Source: Rhabdophis nuchalis | Taxonomy: Eukaryota > Chordata > Lepidosauria > Squamata > Natricidae | NCBI GenBank assembly: GCA_039707465.1 | Contig: CM077648.1 | Span: 15,393,119-15,457,118, forward strand | Length of the DNA: 64,000 nucleotides | Direction of reading: 5' to 3' | Translations under genes and position numbers: made by a program | In this document: one piece after another, positions 23,633 to 34,156 of the stretch | How the letters are laid out: the number at the start of each line of letters is the position of its first letter | Numbering within the stretch: the first letter of the stretch is position 1 | The notes under the pieces: model-generated | Databases searched by the model: none | The model's input: only the letters and a program-made list of their open reading frames with translations | Told to the model about the DNA's origin: nothing

Positions 23633-24155
23633 TTCTTATGGGTGGTCCTTGCTTAATTACCATTAATTTAGTGACTGAAGTTACAGTGGCACTAAAAACA
23701 ACTGGTCTTCACACTTATGACCATCACAGTTTGCCATGAAGGTTATCATTTGCAACGTCCCCAATCAGCATTCAGCATTTTTGGTCCCCTTCACCAAAAT
23801 GGCTTTGCAGAGCCTTTAGGAGGCTTTCAGAGAGCTCCTGGGGGCTGGGGAGGGCAAAAATGAGCAAAAAAACCAGGGCAGTTTTTGTTTAATTTTGCCC
23901 CCCAGCCTCAGCCCCAGGAGCACTCTATAAGCCTCCTAAAGGCTCTGCATGCCCTTTTTTTTTAAAACAAAAATTGGCCCATTTTCACTAAAAATGGGCC
24001 GTTTTTTGCTCGGTCCCCCCCCCCCCAAAGGCTATTCGTACCCTCCTAAAGGCTATTCGCAAAAATCAGGCCGTTTTGGGGAGGTCTGCTTTTTTTAATT
24101 TGCCTCTTCAAAACCTTGGTGTGTCTTATACTCTGAAAAATATGGTACTTGTATC
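23633..24155. mobile_element. Degenerate MITE cluster (M1 fragment plus M2 fragment)
   Basis: 23640-23780 resembles the body of family M1 (TGGTCCTTGCTTAATTACCA, ACACTTATGACCATCACAG). 23800-24155 matches the interior and right end of the M2 element at 46621 (GTGTCTTATACTCTGAAAAA-TATGGTA) and contains inverted AAAATGGGCC / GGCCCATTTT segments. Confidence 0.55.
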
Positions 24156-24778
24156 AATCCCAACTCTAGATAATTCTTTCAACAATGTGTTGAGTGATTG
24201 ACTTTTAAAACACCTTACTTTATCCTAGAGAGACCAAAATAACACGTCCTTATTATATATTGCTGCAGTGTCTTTTTATAGACCTATTCATGCTATATGA
24301 GTATTTTCCAAATTTCAACATGATATTTAGAGAGCACTGAGGATGACTAAGTCCCCTACTAACTAATCAGGGGGTGGAGATTTCAGGAAGTAAAGCTAAA
24401 CTACCCTGACTATGATGGATTATAAATAGTTTCAGGGGAGGTATTGTTATATTAGCTTCATATAATTTTATGTATGCTTTGGGAAATTATTTTAGCTGTA
24501 TTTGAATCCCTGTGTACTTATTTTATTAATAATTTTAAAGTTTTTCTCTGATGATAATAAAATAAAATAAACTTTATTTAAACCGTTTATTAAATAAGGA
24601 ATCATTTATTTCCCTCCGAATGTCTCAAATGTGAACAAAATGGCAACTCCCACTTCTGCCATTGTTTTCCCAACCTGATATCCCACCCCACCCAAGTTTG
24701 GTCCTAGGATACCTCTGTTGACTACGGAATTATGGGAAATGCAGTCCCAACATAGGAGAGTAGTAGGTTGGGGGAGGA

Positions 24779-25250
24779 ATGGAATGGAATGGAATGTTTA
24801 TTTGTATACCACTCCCTCTCCCGAAGGGACTCGGGGCGGTGCACAGGGAATATAAAACATAAAACATACAACAACATAAATATCTAAAATTAAATTAAAT
24901 TACAATGACCCTGCACTAAAACCTAAAAAACTTAAAACCCTAAACCCCTAAAAACCCAATTAAAAATTTGAATGTACAGACCGGAGGTGTGAGAAATAGA
25001 TTAGGCCAGGCCGGCCTGTTGGAAGAAATATGTTTTGAGCTTTCGGCGGAAGGAGCGGAGGTCCGGAGTTGTTCTGAGGTCAGGGGGTAGGTCGTTCCAT
25101 AGGATAGGGTCTGCAACAGAGAAGGCCCTTCCCCTGGGAGTCGCCCACTGGCATTGCCTAGTGGACGGCACCTGGAGAAGTCCCTCTCTGTGCGAGCGAA
25201 TCGGTCGAAGGGATGTATGGGGCAGGATGCGATCTCACAGATAGCTAGAG
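24779..25250 (-). mobile_element. L2-like LINE 3' end
   Basis: Begins with a (GGAAT)n tail, then CTCTCCCGAAGGGACTCGG in antisense. The minus strand reads PRGRAFSVADP and WNDLPPDLRTTPDLRSFRRK, the conserved end of L2-clade ORF2 (APRLWNSLPxxIRxAxSLxxFR type). Confidence 0.7.
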
Positions 25251-25418
25251 GATATGTTAGATATTAGAAACTTTGCTTGGTAAACAGGAACAGGTTATTT
25301 CTACTGGTAATAGAAACAACGTGGTATAGTGATTAAGCTGTCGATTTGGCTCAGGAAGATCCATGCTAAAGGCCATCTTCATCCATGAAAATTCATGGAT
25401 GTCTTTGGAACAGTGAAA

Positions 25419-25421
25419 ATA

Positions 25422-25453
<32 letters not shown>

Positions 25454-25455
25454 CC
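25419..25455. repeat. (CT)n microsatellite upstream of DSPP
   Basis: Interrupted TCTCTCTC tract about 460 bp before the DSPP signal exon. Confidence 0.85.
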
Positions 25456-25914
25456 TCCCTCCCATGTCAGTCATTCTCTGTGTGTGTAAATATAACAAAT
25501 AAAATAATACAAACCCCAGCTGAAAGATATTAGATCAGGAAAGGATATTCTGGTATGCATCTCTAGTATTGTGCCAATATTTGTATTTTAGGGATGAGTA
25601 AGTTTATTGAAATTAAAGAGAAATTTTCAGAGTAGAAGTCCAGTAGACCACAGTTATTTCTGGGATGAAATGATGATAAAATGGAACTTCAGTCTAGTAC
25701 ACAGCTCCATCTCCACCAATCCTCAAAAGTTCATTCTATGAAAGACTCTTGGAATTCAAATAATATTGCTGACTGAATTTAGTAAACATTCTGCTTCTGA
25801 AGGAAAAATTATGTAGAGTGAAATAAGCACTGTCAACATTTATATTATGAAATGAATTTCTTGGTATTAATGCTAAAATGTACTTTGATTTCTTCATAGG
25901 TAACAATACCAAAT

Positions 25915-25968
25915 ATGAAGACGCTGCTTCTCCTTATCGGTATTCTTGGACTAGTTGTTGCTTCTCCT
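25915..25968 (+). CDS. DSPP: DSPP signal-peptide exon (first coding exon)
   Basis: This exon encodes an 18-residue start, MKTLLLLIGILGLVVASP, a classic signal peptide: a Lys after Met, a long Leu/Ile/Val core and a small-residue end (VVAS). An acceptor AG ends at 25899, so the exon begins at 25900 with 15 nt of 5' UTR. A GTAAGT donor starts at 25969. The intron is phase 0. A short UTR followed by a complete signal peptide that ends at a phase-0 donor is the stereotyped exon 2 of SCPP genes, and IBSP downstream has the same design. It joins the large exon at 27881. The upstream non-coding exon 1 expected for the family was not located. A short exon inside the 1.9 kb intron cannot be excluded, although I found no open one with both splice sites. 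Confidence 0.88.
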
Positions 25969-26777
25969 GTAAGTGAACTAAACTATAACAAAAATTAACT
26001 AAAAGGGTCACATGATGTAGAGATCTACTAGATGTAACAGGCAGTTTAAATAAGCCAGATGATCAAGTAGTAAGATCCAGAAGAAACGTGCAAAATGGCT
26101 TGTTTAGAAAAAAAACCCACTGGGAAAGAGAAAATAAGTTTTTGGGGAATTGGTGAAAACCATGTTAATTCATAAAAACTCTGCAAGATCAAGAGCAATT
26201 AGTTCTAGACTCGAACAAATTTGAAATCCTGATTCACACATTCTGAGTCACCCAAAATTCACATGCCTTGCAATAAGAACGTTTGCTTATGTTCTTTGTA
26301 GTTACGGACATGCTGACTAGGACTTCTGGGAATGGTAATGACTACATATCTAAAATTTGGGAAATTGCTATATTGACAACAGATGGCTTTGTGGCACATA
26401 ATAACTGATTAGGTCTCATCCTAGGTTTTGCAGACATTTTTGAAAAAAACACGAGTACTAATACAAGACTGGAAATCCAGCTTTTTTTCTTATTTCACTG
26501 GCTGTTTGTTCCATGCTATTGATTGAACAGCATCGTTCAACAGATGTTTAGTAATCTGTCAGTAATGGAGATGGTTTATGCCACTCCAGTGTTGACTGGT
26601 TAATGATGTTTTCTGTCCCCTCCCCTAAAGGACAACTTGTGGCCCTGGGGCATAGGAAGATCCTCAGACTTTGTGGTGGGGCAGTCTCTGTCAGTTTCAC
26701 AGATTACCCTGTGCTGAAATGCAGTGGCACAGTATTGAGAAATAAATTAGCATTAATAAATCTATCTACCTTACATA

Positions 26778-26960
26778 GCAATAGCCCTTAGGCTTATACA
26801 CCACTTCACAGTGCTTTACAGCCATCTCTAAGTGGTTTACAGAGTCAGCATATTGTCCCTAACAATCTGGGTCCTCATTTTACCGACCTCGGAAGGATGG
26901 AAGGCAGAGTCAACCTTGAGTTCCATCAGGATCGAACTCATATCTGTGGGCAGAATTGCA
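26778..26960 (-). mobile_element. tRNA-derived (MIR/CORE-like) SINE in DSPP intron
   Basis: Reverse copy of the family at 10553: AGCCCTTAGGCTTATACACC tail first, TTTTACCGACCTCGGAAGGA in the body, GATCGAACTC near the promoter end. Confidence 0.75.
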
Positions 26961-27241
26961 AATCAACTAGCTTTCTATTCTATCTATCTTGCAATTTCTC
27001 ACTTTCTGAGGATCTCATCAACTCCATCGAACTTTGACGTCCTCAATTTTCTCTTTCTTTTCTCTCCATTTGTTCTTCCTTCTCGAATTTGTTTTTATTT
27101 TGATCCCTAATATAGGATGTCAACAATTCTTTAGAATGGATACAAAGAGAATCACCCATACAAAACAAATTTGTTCTGATAGTTATTCTTTTTGTACTAA
27201 AGAGAACTAAAGAATGATTGACTTATATCCTATAATGTAAC

Positions 27242-27772
27242 CAGGGGTGGGATTCAGCAGGCTCAGACCAGTTCGGACAAACCAGTAGCTCCAATGATCA
27301 GCTGAGAGAGAACTGGTTCGTTCAGATGATCAGGTGGGCCTGCCCGTCCACCTTTGCACTTTACTTACCTATATCCTCTCAGCTGTTTAGCACGGCAGAG
27401 TGGATTGCTGTGCTTCAGCTGTGTTACTCCCCAAGCAGTAATGTTAAAGGTAAGTTTTGTTAAAACTGCACATGCGCACGAAACACGCAATTACTGAACC
27501 GGTTGTTAAACCGTCAGGATCCCACCAGTGGTGGGTTCCTACCGGTTCGGACTGATTCAGCTGAACCAGTAGTGGTTTGGTGGCCTAGGTCGCTGGAACC
27601 GACAGCGACCCAGGTCTGTTACCACCACCACCAACTGGTTCTCTGCGCATGCACATCTTGTTTTTTGCTTTTGCGCATGCGGAGAACAATTTTTATTGCA
27701 CTATGCATGCGGGGCGTGCCCACAAGCAAACCAGCAGTAGCAACTGGAACCCAACACTGGATCCCACCCCTG
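27242..27772. mobile_element. Two joined hAT-like elements (family C) in DSPP intron
   Basis: The first starts CAGGGGTGGGATTCAGC and ends near 27530. The second starts CAGTGGTGGG at 27526, sharing the junction, and ends GATCCCACCCCTG at 27772. The outer flanks do not show a matching 8-bp duplication. The second ends only about 110 bp before the DSPP main exon. Confidence 0.7.
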
Positions 27773-27880
27773 GTTATAATCCAGATTAAATAAAGGGATT
27801 TTTGCTCCAAAATCCACACTTTTGTGTAACATGTCTCTAAATATGTTCACATGCTAATATTTCATGCTTCTTTATGACAG

Positions 27881-29401
27881 ATCCAGAGGAGTGATGTACT
27901 TAGAAGAGGCTCCAGGGACACTCTTAATTCTACTAATGCAGATCAAAAAATATTAGTTAATCCTGCCCATAAAAATGAGCAGAAGCAAAACAGAAATGGT
28001 GAGAGGCAGCGGCTTCAGGACGGCATAGGAGGACTTGCACAAACCACAAGTAACAGCCAGTATAACACACAGGAAAATCTGGGTCAATACCTTAGAAGCT
28101 CTCAGGTGGATCTTCTCAAAAAGACCAGCCTTGTGGAAGAAAATTTCATTGAGGATAAGAGAGAGAACAATGTAGTTCTAGGTCCAGCATCCACAAACGG
28201 AAGCCCCAACGTTAATGAGACAGATTCCTTTGCTGAAAAACGATATAGCGAGGACTCTCATACCAGGAATGGTCTTAAGTCAAAAAAGGATATTGATGTG
28301 TTCTCTAATGATCATTACAGTTTTGACAGCTTCAATTTATATGATGAGGGCATGCAAGGAGATGACCCTGGATACGCCGATGACTCTGATTCCGATGAGA
28401 GCAATTCCAACCAGCAACCTGGGGCACCAAGTAGTTCAAGCGATTCAAATGATGAGGAATCAGAACAATCAAGCCACTCAGCAAATCCTGGAAGCCCAGA
28501 TGGTTCCAATGGTGCCCAAGATTCCAGTGACTCTAGTGATTCCAGTAGCTCAAGTGACTCAAATGATTCTAGTGATTCAAGCAGCTCCAGTGACTCCAGC
28601 AGCTCCAGTGACTCCAGTGATTCAAGCAGCTCCAGTGACTCCAGTGATTCAAGCAGCTCCAGTGACTCCAGCAGCTCCAGCAGCTCCAGTGACTCCAGTG
28701 ATTCAAGCAGCTCCAGTGACTCCAGTGATTCAAACAGTTCTAGTAGTTCCAGTGATTCGAGCAGCTCCAGTGACTCCAGTGATTCAAGCAGCTCCAGTGA
28801 TTCCAGTGATTCCAAAAGTTCTAGTGATTCCAGTGACTCAAGCAGCTCCAGTGACTCTAGTGACTCAAGTAGCTCCAGTGACTCTAGTGACTCGAGCAGC
28901 TCCAGTGACTCCAGTGATTCAAACAGCTCTAGTGCTTCCAGTGATTCAAGCAGCTCCAGTGAATCCAGTGATTCAAGCAGCTCCAGTGACTCCAGTGACT
29001 CCAAAAGTTCTAGCGCTTCCAGTGATTCAAGCAGCTCCAGTGACTCCAGTGATTCAAGCAGCTCCAGTGACTCCAGTGATTCCAAAAGTTCTAGTGATTC
29101 CAGTGATTCAAGCAGCTCCAGTGACTCCAGTGAATCAAGCAGCTCCAGTGCCTCTAGTGATTCTGGAGATTCTAGCAGTGATTCTAGTGACTCTTCTAGC
29201 AGCTCCAGTGATTCCAGCGATTCCAACAGCTCCAGTGATTCAAATGATTCCAGTGACTCTAGTGATTCTGGTGATTCTTCCGAGTCCAGTAGCTCTAGTG
29301 ATTCCAACAGCTCCAGTGCTTCCGATGCCTCGGATGATTCTAATGGCAATAGCAGTTCCAGTGATTCTGGCAGTTCAAGTAATTCCAGCGGTTCAAAATA
29401 A
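27881..29401 (+). CDS. DSPP: Dentin sialophosphoprotein main exon (DSP-like part, BMP1 site, DPP-like repeat)
   Basis: The main exon follows an acceptor at 27879-27880 and runs open to TAA at 29399-29401, giving 524 residues with the signal exon. Residues 19-175 are a polar, weakly acidic DSP-like part with possible N-glycosylation sites (NST, NET). Residues 176-181 read MQGDDP (28352-28369), the tolloid/BMP1 cleavage motif known from DSPP; DMP1 usually has MQSDDP. From about residue 232 (28520) to the end the chain is almost only Ser and Asp, with a 9-residue period of type xSSSDSSDS where x is S, K or N. Family knowledge: DPP is heavily phosphorylated, binds calcium and nucleates mineral in dentin. 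It is shorter than human DSPP (about 1300 residues). I see no RGD, no Cys and no DMP1-type C-terminus, which is why I prefer DSPP to DMP1. Long ORFs in other frames here are shadows of the repeat. Confidence 0.85.
   Translation: MQRSDVLRRGSRDTLNSTNADQKILVNPAHKNEQKQNRNGERQRLQDGIGGLAQTTSNSQYNTQENLGQYLRSSQVDLLKKTSLVEENFIEDKRENNVVLGPASTNGSPNVNETDSFAEKRYSEDSHTRNGLKSKKDIDVFSNDHYSFDSFNLYDEGMQGDDPGYADDSDSDESNSNQQPGAPSSSSDSNDEESEQSSHSANPGSPDGSNGAQDSSDSSDSSSSSDSNDSSDSSSSSDSSSSSDSSDSSSSSDSSDSSSSSDSSSSSSSSDSSDSSSSSDSSDSNSSSSSSDSSSSSDSSDSSSSSDSSDSKSSSDSSDSSSSSDSSDSSSSSDSSDSSSSSDSSDSNSSSASSDSSSSSESSDSSSSSDSSDSKSSSASSDSSSSSDSSDSSSSSDSSDSKSSSDSSDSSSSSDSSESSSSSASSDSGDSSSDSSDSSSSSSDSSDSNSSSDSNDSSDSSDSGDSSESSSSSDSNSSSASDASDDSNGNSSSSDSGSSSNSSGSK
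28352..28369 (+). other. Predicted BMP1/tolloid processing site MQG|DDP in DSPP
   Basis: The codons ATG CAA GGA GAT GAC CCT encode M176-P181 in the context NLYDEGMQGDDPG. In studied vertebrates DSPP is cut between Gly and Asp of MQGDDP by astacin-like proteinases to release DPP, and DMP1 is cut at a related motif. Conservation of the site and its acidic surroundings suggests the same processing here; cleavage itself is inferred. Confidence 0.8.
28520..29398 (+). repeat. 27-bp coding minisatellite of DSPP (9-residue SSSSDSSDS-type repeat)
   Basis: The coding repeat alternates AGC AGC TCC, AGT GAC TCC and AGT GAT TCA type codons in a 27-nt period. Residue 1 of the unit is S, K or N and residue 5 is D, A or E. 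Three Lys-bearing units are spaced 63 and 27 residues apart, which indicates duplication of higher-order blocks. The last 80 or so residues are less regular (Gly, Asn, Ala enter). Such arrays often vary in length between alleles and are hard to assemble. Confidence 0.85.
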
Positions 29402-29725
29402 ACTATTTGAGAGGTGAAAAAGTAGGAAAAAGCTGCACGTATGAATATAATAAGTCAAAATGGTAGCATTGATGGCAAAAGTGTGAATAATACATTTCAC
29501 TCTTATTTTGATAACTGCTTCACTGTATTAGGCAGGGAAGTTCAATGAAGTAACAAATTCTTAAACCTTTTTATGCAACACTTGGTGTCTATTTTGGCTG
29601 CTCTACTGATCTCACTATTGCAAAAAAAAACAACCTATCCATGAAAATAAATATTCACAATTACAATAAAATAGAGTTCTTAAAAAAAAACCTACTACAA
29701 GCCATAAACAATTTTCAATAAAAAA
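29402..29725 (+). other. DSPP 3' UTR with candidate polyadenylation signals
   Basis: A/T-rich sequence follows the stop codon. AATAAA occurs at 29646-29651, 29665-29670 and 29717-29722. Any of these could end the DSPP transcript; the choice is inferred and the end point is uncertain. Confidence 0.45.
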
Positions 29726-29729
29726 AATA

Positions 29730-30640
29730 AAAATAAAAATGCAACTGGTTTTAAACTGTTTTGTGAGCAACGGGTGCATTTTGAATTAATAACAGTATAC
29801 TTTTTCCAGACATCCATTTGGAAACTTGAGTTTTACATGTGCACATATGTGAATACAGCTCCTCATGATTCTTTCAGGAATGTCACAATATTTAAGGTCG
29901 GCTAAAACCAATTGCTTGTTCGCCCTTTGCACTCGCTGCCACAATGTGCATTCATTTTTTTATGAAGTTACCAAAATGTCTGACTTAACATAATACGTGA
30001 GTGCAGCCTTTGGGATGTATGGCTTCAACAACTGTACGAACACAAATGTAGCACATGGAGATCTAACAATTATAAATATAGGGTGTGCTGCCTTAAATAC
30101 AAAAAGAAAATTGCTTTCAAGTAGATCGTGCATTACCAGATCTATAGGGATACATAATTAAGTATTGGGGGGGGGGGGGAATGTTATGGACAGAAAGTGA
30201 TGTACAGTTAAAACTGAAAATGATAGGGCCAATTCTACTCATCTGATGTTCTCTAGATGTCTCTAAATGACAATTGCTAAAATTCTCAGCTCTCCGGCTA
30301 GGAATTCTGATAGATGCAGTCCAAACTCATGCAGAGGGCACTTGGTTGCGGAAGGCTAGAGTAAATAAACCTCTCCTTCTGGTGTTCTCTGTGATTTTTC
30401 CCTCTTTTATTTGACATTTGTTTTCTTTTCTAATTTGGGGGATTGTGGCTTCTTATTATAGAACTAGGGTGTGGAATCTTGACAGCGCCACAAAGTTAGT
30501 GTGTCAAGGTTCTTTAAAGCTGAGGCTGTGCTGTAAATATGCTGGCAGAACAGGGTCCAACATCTCTTCCAACTTGCTTAAGATGTATTATAGCAATATT
30601 ATTAATAATAAAGAAATATCCTATCAAATCCTGGACATTT
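29730..30640. other. Intergenic downstream of DSPP, no feature recognised
   Basis: A/T-rich with a G-run near 30170. No acidic SCPP-type frame is present. Confidence 0.45.
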
Positions 30641-30647
30641 TATAGAC

Positions 30648-31053
30648 CAGGGGAGTCAAACACAATTTCATTGAGGGCCACTTCAGGGTTGTGTCTGACC
30701 TCGGCGGGAGAGGGCATGGCCAGGGTGGGCATGGACAGCTCAACGTCACTCATTGAGGCTATGTTTTTGGCCACGACCACCTCCTGCAGCCCTCTGCCAG
30801 TGAAAAAAGAGCTCGGGGAGGCCATGTACTTCCAGCTCAGGCTCCGTTTTCAGTCGCAACGGCCTCCTGCAGCCCTCTGCTAGTGAAAACAGAGCCTGGG
30901 AAGGTTGTGTGCGGCAGGTTGTGTTTCCAGTGCTCCAGCGCCCACGAAGACCACCGGCTGGCAAGCAGCAGAAACCAGAAGAGCAGCTGGCAATTGCGTG
31001 AGTGCCCACAAAAAGGGCTCTGTGTGGCACCTCTGGCACGCATGTCCTTGGAC
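30648..31053. mobile_element. hAT-like element (family D), right end unclear
   Basis: Starts CAGGGGAGTCAAACACAATT, matching the left end of the copy at 39418-39862. Internal GCCTCCTGCAGCCCTCTGCC units are repeated. It runs into the next element at 31054. Confidence 0.55.
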
Positions 31054-31830
31054 AGTGATGGTGAATCTTTTTTGGCTCCCGTGCCAAAAGTGAAGGGGAG
31101 CACAATGGGGTTGTGAGTGGGTGTGCAACACCCATAATGCTATGCACACAACCCCCCCCCCATGTACGCGCGCATGATGAGCAAACCCCTCTCCCCTGCT
31201 TTTGGCATGTTTTTTTCAACCTCCCCAGGCTCCAAAGGCTTCCTAGAAGCCTGAAGAAGGCAAAAACAGCCTCCCCCGGACACCCTCCTGAGGCCTCAGG
31301 AGCTTCCCTGTGAAAAAAGGACTTATGGGAAACCTGGAATTTTGGGAATAGTGATTTCTGGTTTGTCCGTAGGGCCGATTTGTGACCTCTGAAGCCTTCA
31401 GGAGGCTTCCCTGAAGCCTCCAGAAGGCGAAAAACAGTCCTATGGACAAACTAGAAGTCACTTCCAGTTTGCTTGTAGGGCTGGTTTTTGCCCTCCGGAG
31501 CCTTCAGAGAAGCCTCCTGAAGGCCCCTGAAAGCTCCAGAGGTTGAAAAGTGGACCTATGGGGAACCCGGAAGTTTGGGAATTGTGACTTCCAGTTTGTC
31601 TGTAGGGCTGTTTTTCGCCCTCCGGAGCCTTCAGGGGCCTTGAGGAGGCTTCCCTGAAGGCTCCGGAGAGCAAAAACCAGCCCTATGAGAAGGGCAAAAA
31701 ACGGCCTCAAAAGAAGGCTGACACGTGCTCGTGTGCCCTGACAAATGGTTCTGCGTGCCACCTGTGGCACGCGTGCCATAGGTTCGCCATCACGGCCATA
31801 AGTTCACCATCACGGTTCTGATGGTGAACT
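31054..31830. mobile_element. hAT-like element (family B) with internal duplications
   Basis: Starts CAGTGATGGTGAATC. A right end GGTTCGCCATCAC lies near 31795 and is followed by repeated TTCACCATCACGG. The interior has several near-copies of a CTTCCCTGAAGCCTCC segment separated by GGACCTATGGGGAACCC-type blocks. Confidence 0.6.
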
Positions 31831-31889
31831 TATAGCCATCACGGCTATAAGTAGTAACCAGCTCACTTAAGTGCCTGTTAATCATTGCA

Positions 31890-32297
31890 TTACAAGTAGT
31901 CCTTGCATTATAATCATTCATTTAACAACTTCTACTACAGTATTGAAAAAAAAGACTTACAACTGGTCCTCCCACTTACGACCATCACAGCATCCCTGTG
32001 GCCATGTGAACAAAATTTGGACATTTGACAATTGGCCTGTATGGCATTGGGTGATTGCAGCATGCCAGAGTCACGTGATTGCCCTCTGCAATCTTTTCAG
32101 CCCGTTTCCAACCAGCAAAGACAACAAAGGAATCCAGATTTGCTTAATGACTGTGCAAGTCATTTAATGAAAACGGTGATTTGCTTAACCAGTGTGGCAT
32201 AAGAGGATGCAAAATTGGAGGAGGCTCACTTAATGACTGCTTCGCTTAATGACATAAATTCTAATCCTCATTGTAAATTGAGAACTACTTATACAGT
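31890..32297. mobile_element. TA-flanked MITE (M1)
   Basis: Left CAAGTAGTCCTTGCATTATA and right TTGAGAACTACTTATA are degenerate inverses; the interior TTACGACCATCACAGCATCC matches other M1 copies. Confidence 0.65.
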
Positions 32298-32674
32298 GAA
32301 ATCCCAGCTAAAATAAAACACATGCTGATCTACACTAAATGTCAAAACAAATCAAAAGCTACATACTGAAAGAATACTTGACTAGAAAAATGACCCAGGA
32401 AACAGATAAGTTGATCAATATGCCACAGAATGAGGGCAAAATTCCTTTTAAAAAAAGAAGAAGAAGGGAACTAAAAGAGATTAGGATGAAGGGTTTCCAA
32501 ATTACAAAGTTCTGCAAAATCATGAAGAAAAAATGTTTCTATCTCTGTTCCCAGTACAGAACATCCATTGGAAATGCTTAGTGGAAAAGAAATAATGTTA
32601 TTACCTAGTGCACAATTATTTTACTCTAGAAACTTTTAAATGGGGATCAGAAGCCCATCATTCATTATTAAGCA

Positions 32675-33152
32675 CTAGCTGTTCCCGGCCACACATTGCT
32701 GTGGCCCAGTCTGGTTAAATGGCCAACCAATCTGTGTGTAGATCTACACCTGCACACACAAACATGTACACACAACCACCATATAACCCCCAACCTACCT
32801 ACCTACTATATTTCTCCCTCTCTCTATCCCTTTACCTACCTACCTACCTATCTACCTACCTACCTACCGTATTTCTCCTTGAATCTTATGGACAGAGTAT
32901 TTTATGTCATAAAGGATGACATAATACCTGTGGCCCACTGCTCTCTCTGTATCCATCTACCTACCTTTTAAACAATTTTTTACATTTCTGTTGCATGTAC
33001 CTGGCACAGGTGTGACATCTACACAATCTATATATATAATTGGGGTTGTATTTCAAAGGAACGTTGTGTGAAAATTTGGAAGCCATCGATGCAGTACTTT
33101 AGGAGATTAGCGGTTTTGAACAAACTCTTGTTACATTTTTATTTATATAAGA
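32675..33152 (-). mobile_element. Helitron-like non-autonomous element (type 1)
   Basis: Shares its first about 120 bp (CTAGCTGTTCCCGGCCAC...) and last about 60 bp with 5023-6533. It lies between A (32674) and T (33153), and carries a short CTAC array at 32795-32880. Confidence 0.55.
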
Positions 33153-33894
33153 TGGTAAAAAAAAAAAATCTTTAACCTAATAGGTTAAACAAATACATCA
33201 ACTACCAACCATTCATAATATACTTTATCACCAAATACCATCAATATTGCAAACTTATTCTAAATTGGATTTTGCAGAGGGAACTGCAATCACACACATC
33301 TGGAGGGCACCAAATTAGAGACGGCTGATTTTGTACAGAAGAATGAACTTTGAACACTTCTGTCCTAAAATTCACACTAAAATTCTTACCTTCAAGCTAA
33401 CCAGAATTTGTACATTCTCAGCCTGGAATGCAACTACATGCAGAGTACATGAACATATTCTGCAGGAGCTAAAATTGGTCTCATTTCTGGGAACGCCACC
33501 AGTGGCACAATGGTTTGGCAACTTTTGTGAGTCCAAAGATATTTTTGCACCATCTGATCTAAACTATTATTAGAAACATCCAAGTTGGATTTTCGTCTGG
33601 ATTGTTCTCTTGATTATTAGCTTTGCTGCACATTTCACCCCATAATCCATCCCTTCCCAGTCTCAAGGTTTTTTTGTTAGGATTAAGCAAGTAATTAAAA
33701 CAAAACTGGCTGGGAAGCATATCAAGATAATGAGCCTAAAAGTAGATGCACTAGGGCTGCAGATCCTCACCAATGCAACGTTGGTTATAATTTTTGGGAG
33801 ATGCAGTCCAGTAAGATCTGGAGGTCCCCAGAATTTTCATTTTTGTGTTATAAAAGTACATTTATTATCTAAACTCAGCAAAATCAATGAGATA

Positions 33895-34156
33895 CAGTGA
33901 TCCCTCGTTTTTCGCGGTTAATGGGGACCGGAACCTTCCGCGAAAGCTGAAAAACCGCGAAGTAGGATTCGCTAGGAAACCAATCACGCACCTTTATGAG
34001 AGTCGCACCGGAAACCAATCACCGGAAACCAGTCGCACCGGAAACCAATCACGCGCCTTTATGAGAGCCGATAAATCCACTCGTACAGTATTTTTGAAAA
34101 ACCCGCGAAGCACTGAAGCCGCGAAACATGAAGCCGCGAAAAACGAGGGATCACTG
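33895..34156. mobile_element. MITE with 23-bp terminal inverted repeats (M3)
   Basis: The ends CAGTGATCCCTCGTTTTTCG(CGG) are perfect inverses over 23 bp, and TA is present on both sides (33893-33894, 34157-34158), as for Tc1/mariner-type elements. The interior has two CACCGGAAACCAATCAC(G) direct repeats. Confidence 0.85.

Noticed and set aside
24415..24440. GATTATAAATAG as a DSPP TATA box
   Set aside because: No convincing exon 1 with a GT donor follows, so the promoter could not be supported.
26260..26340. A possible small exon in the DSPP intron (acceptor TTTGTAG near 26300, donor GTAATG)
   Set aside because: The phase-0 frame meets TGA after four codons.
28315..29349. A 344-codon minus-strand frame (Leu/Glu/Ser repeats) opposite DSPP
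   Set aside because: Antisense shadow of the Ser/Asp repeat with no independent signals.
25915..29401. Calling the first gene DMP1 instead of DSPP
   Set aside because: The motif is MQGDDP and not MQSDDP, the tail is DPP-like, and the conserved DMP1 C-terminus and RGD are absent. Kept as an alternative because DEGMQ resembles DMP1.
28215..29417. A 400-codon open frame (Pro/Val/Ala-rich) overlapping DSPP in another + frame
   Set aside because: It is a by-product of the 27-nt repeat: a period divisible by three keeps all frames open. It lacks a signal peptide and does not match splice sites.
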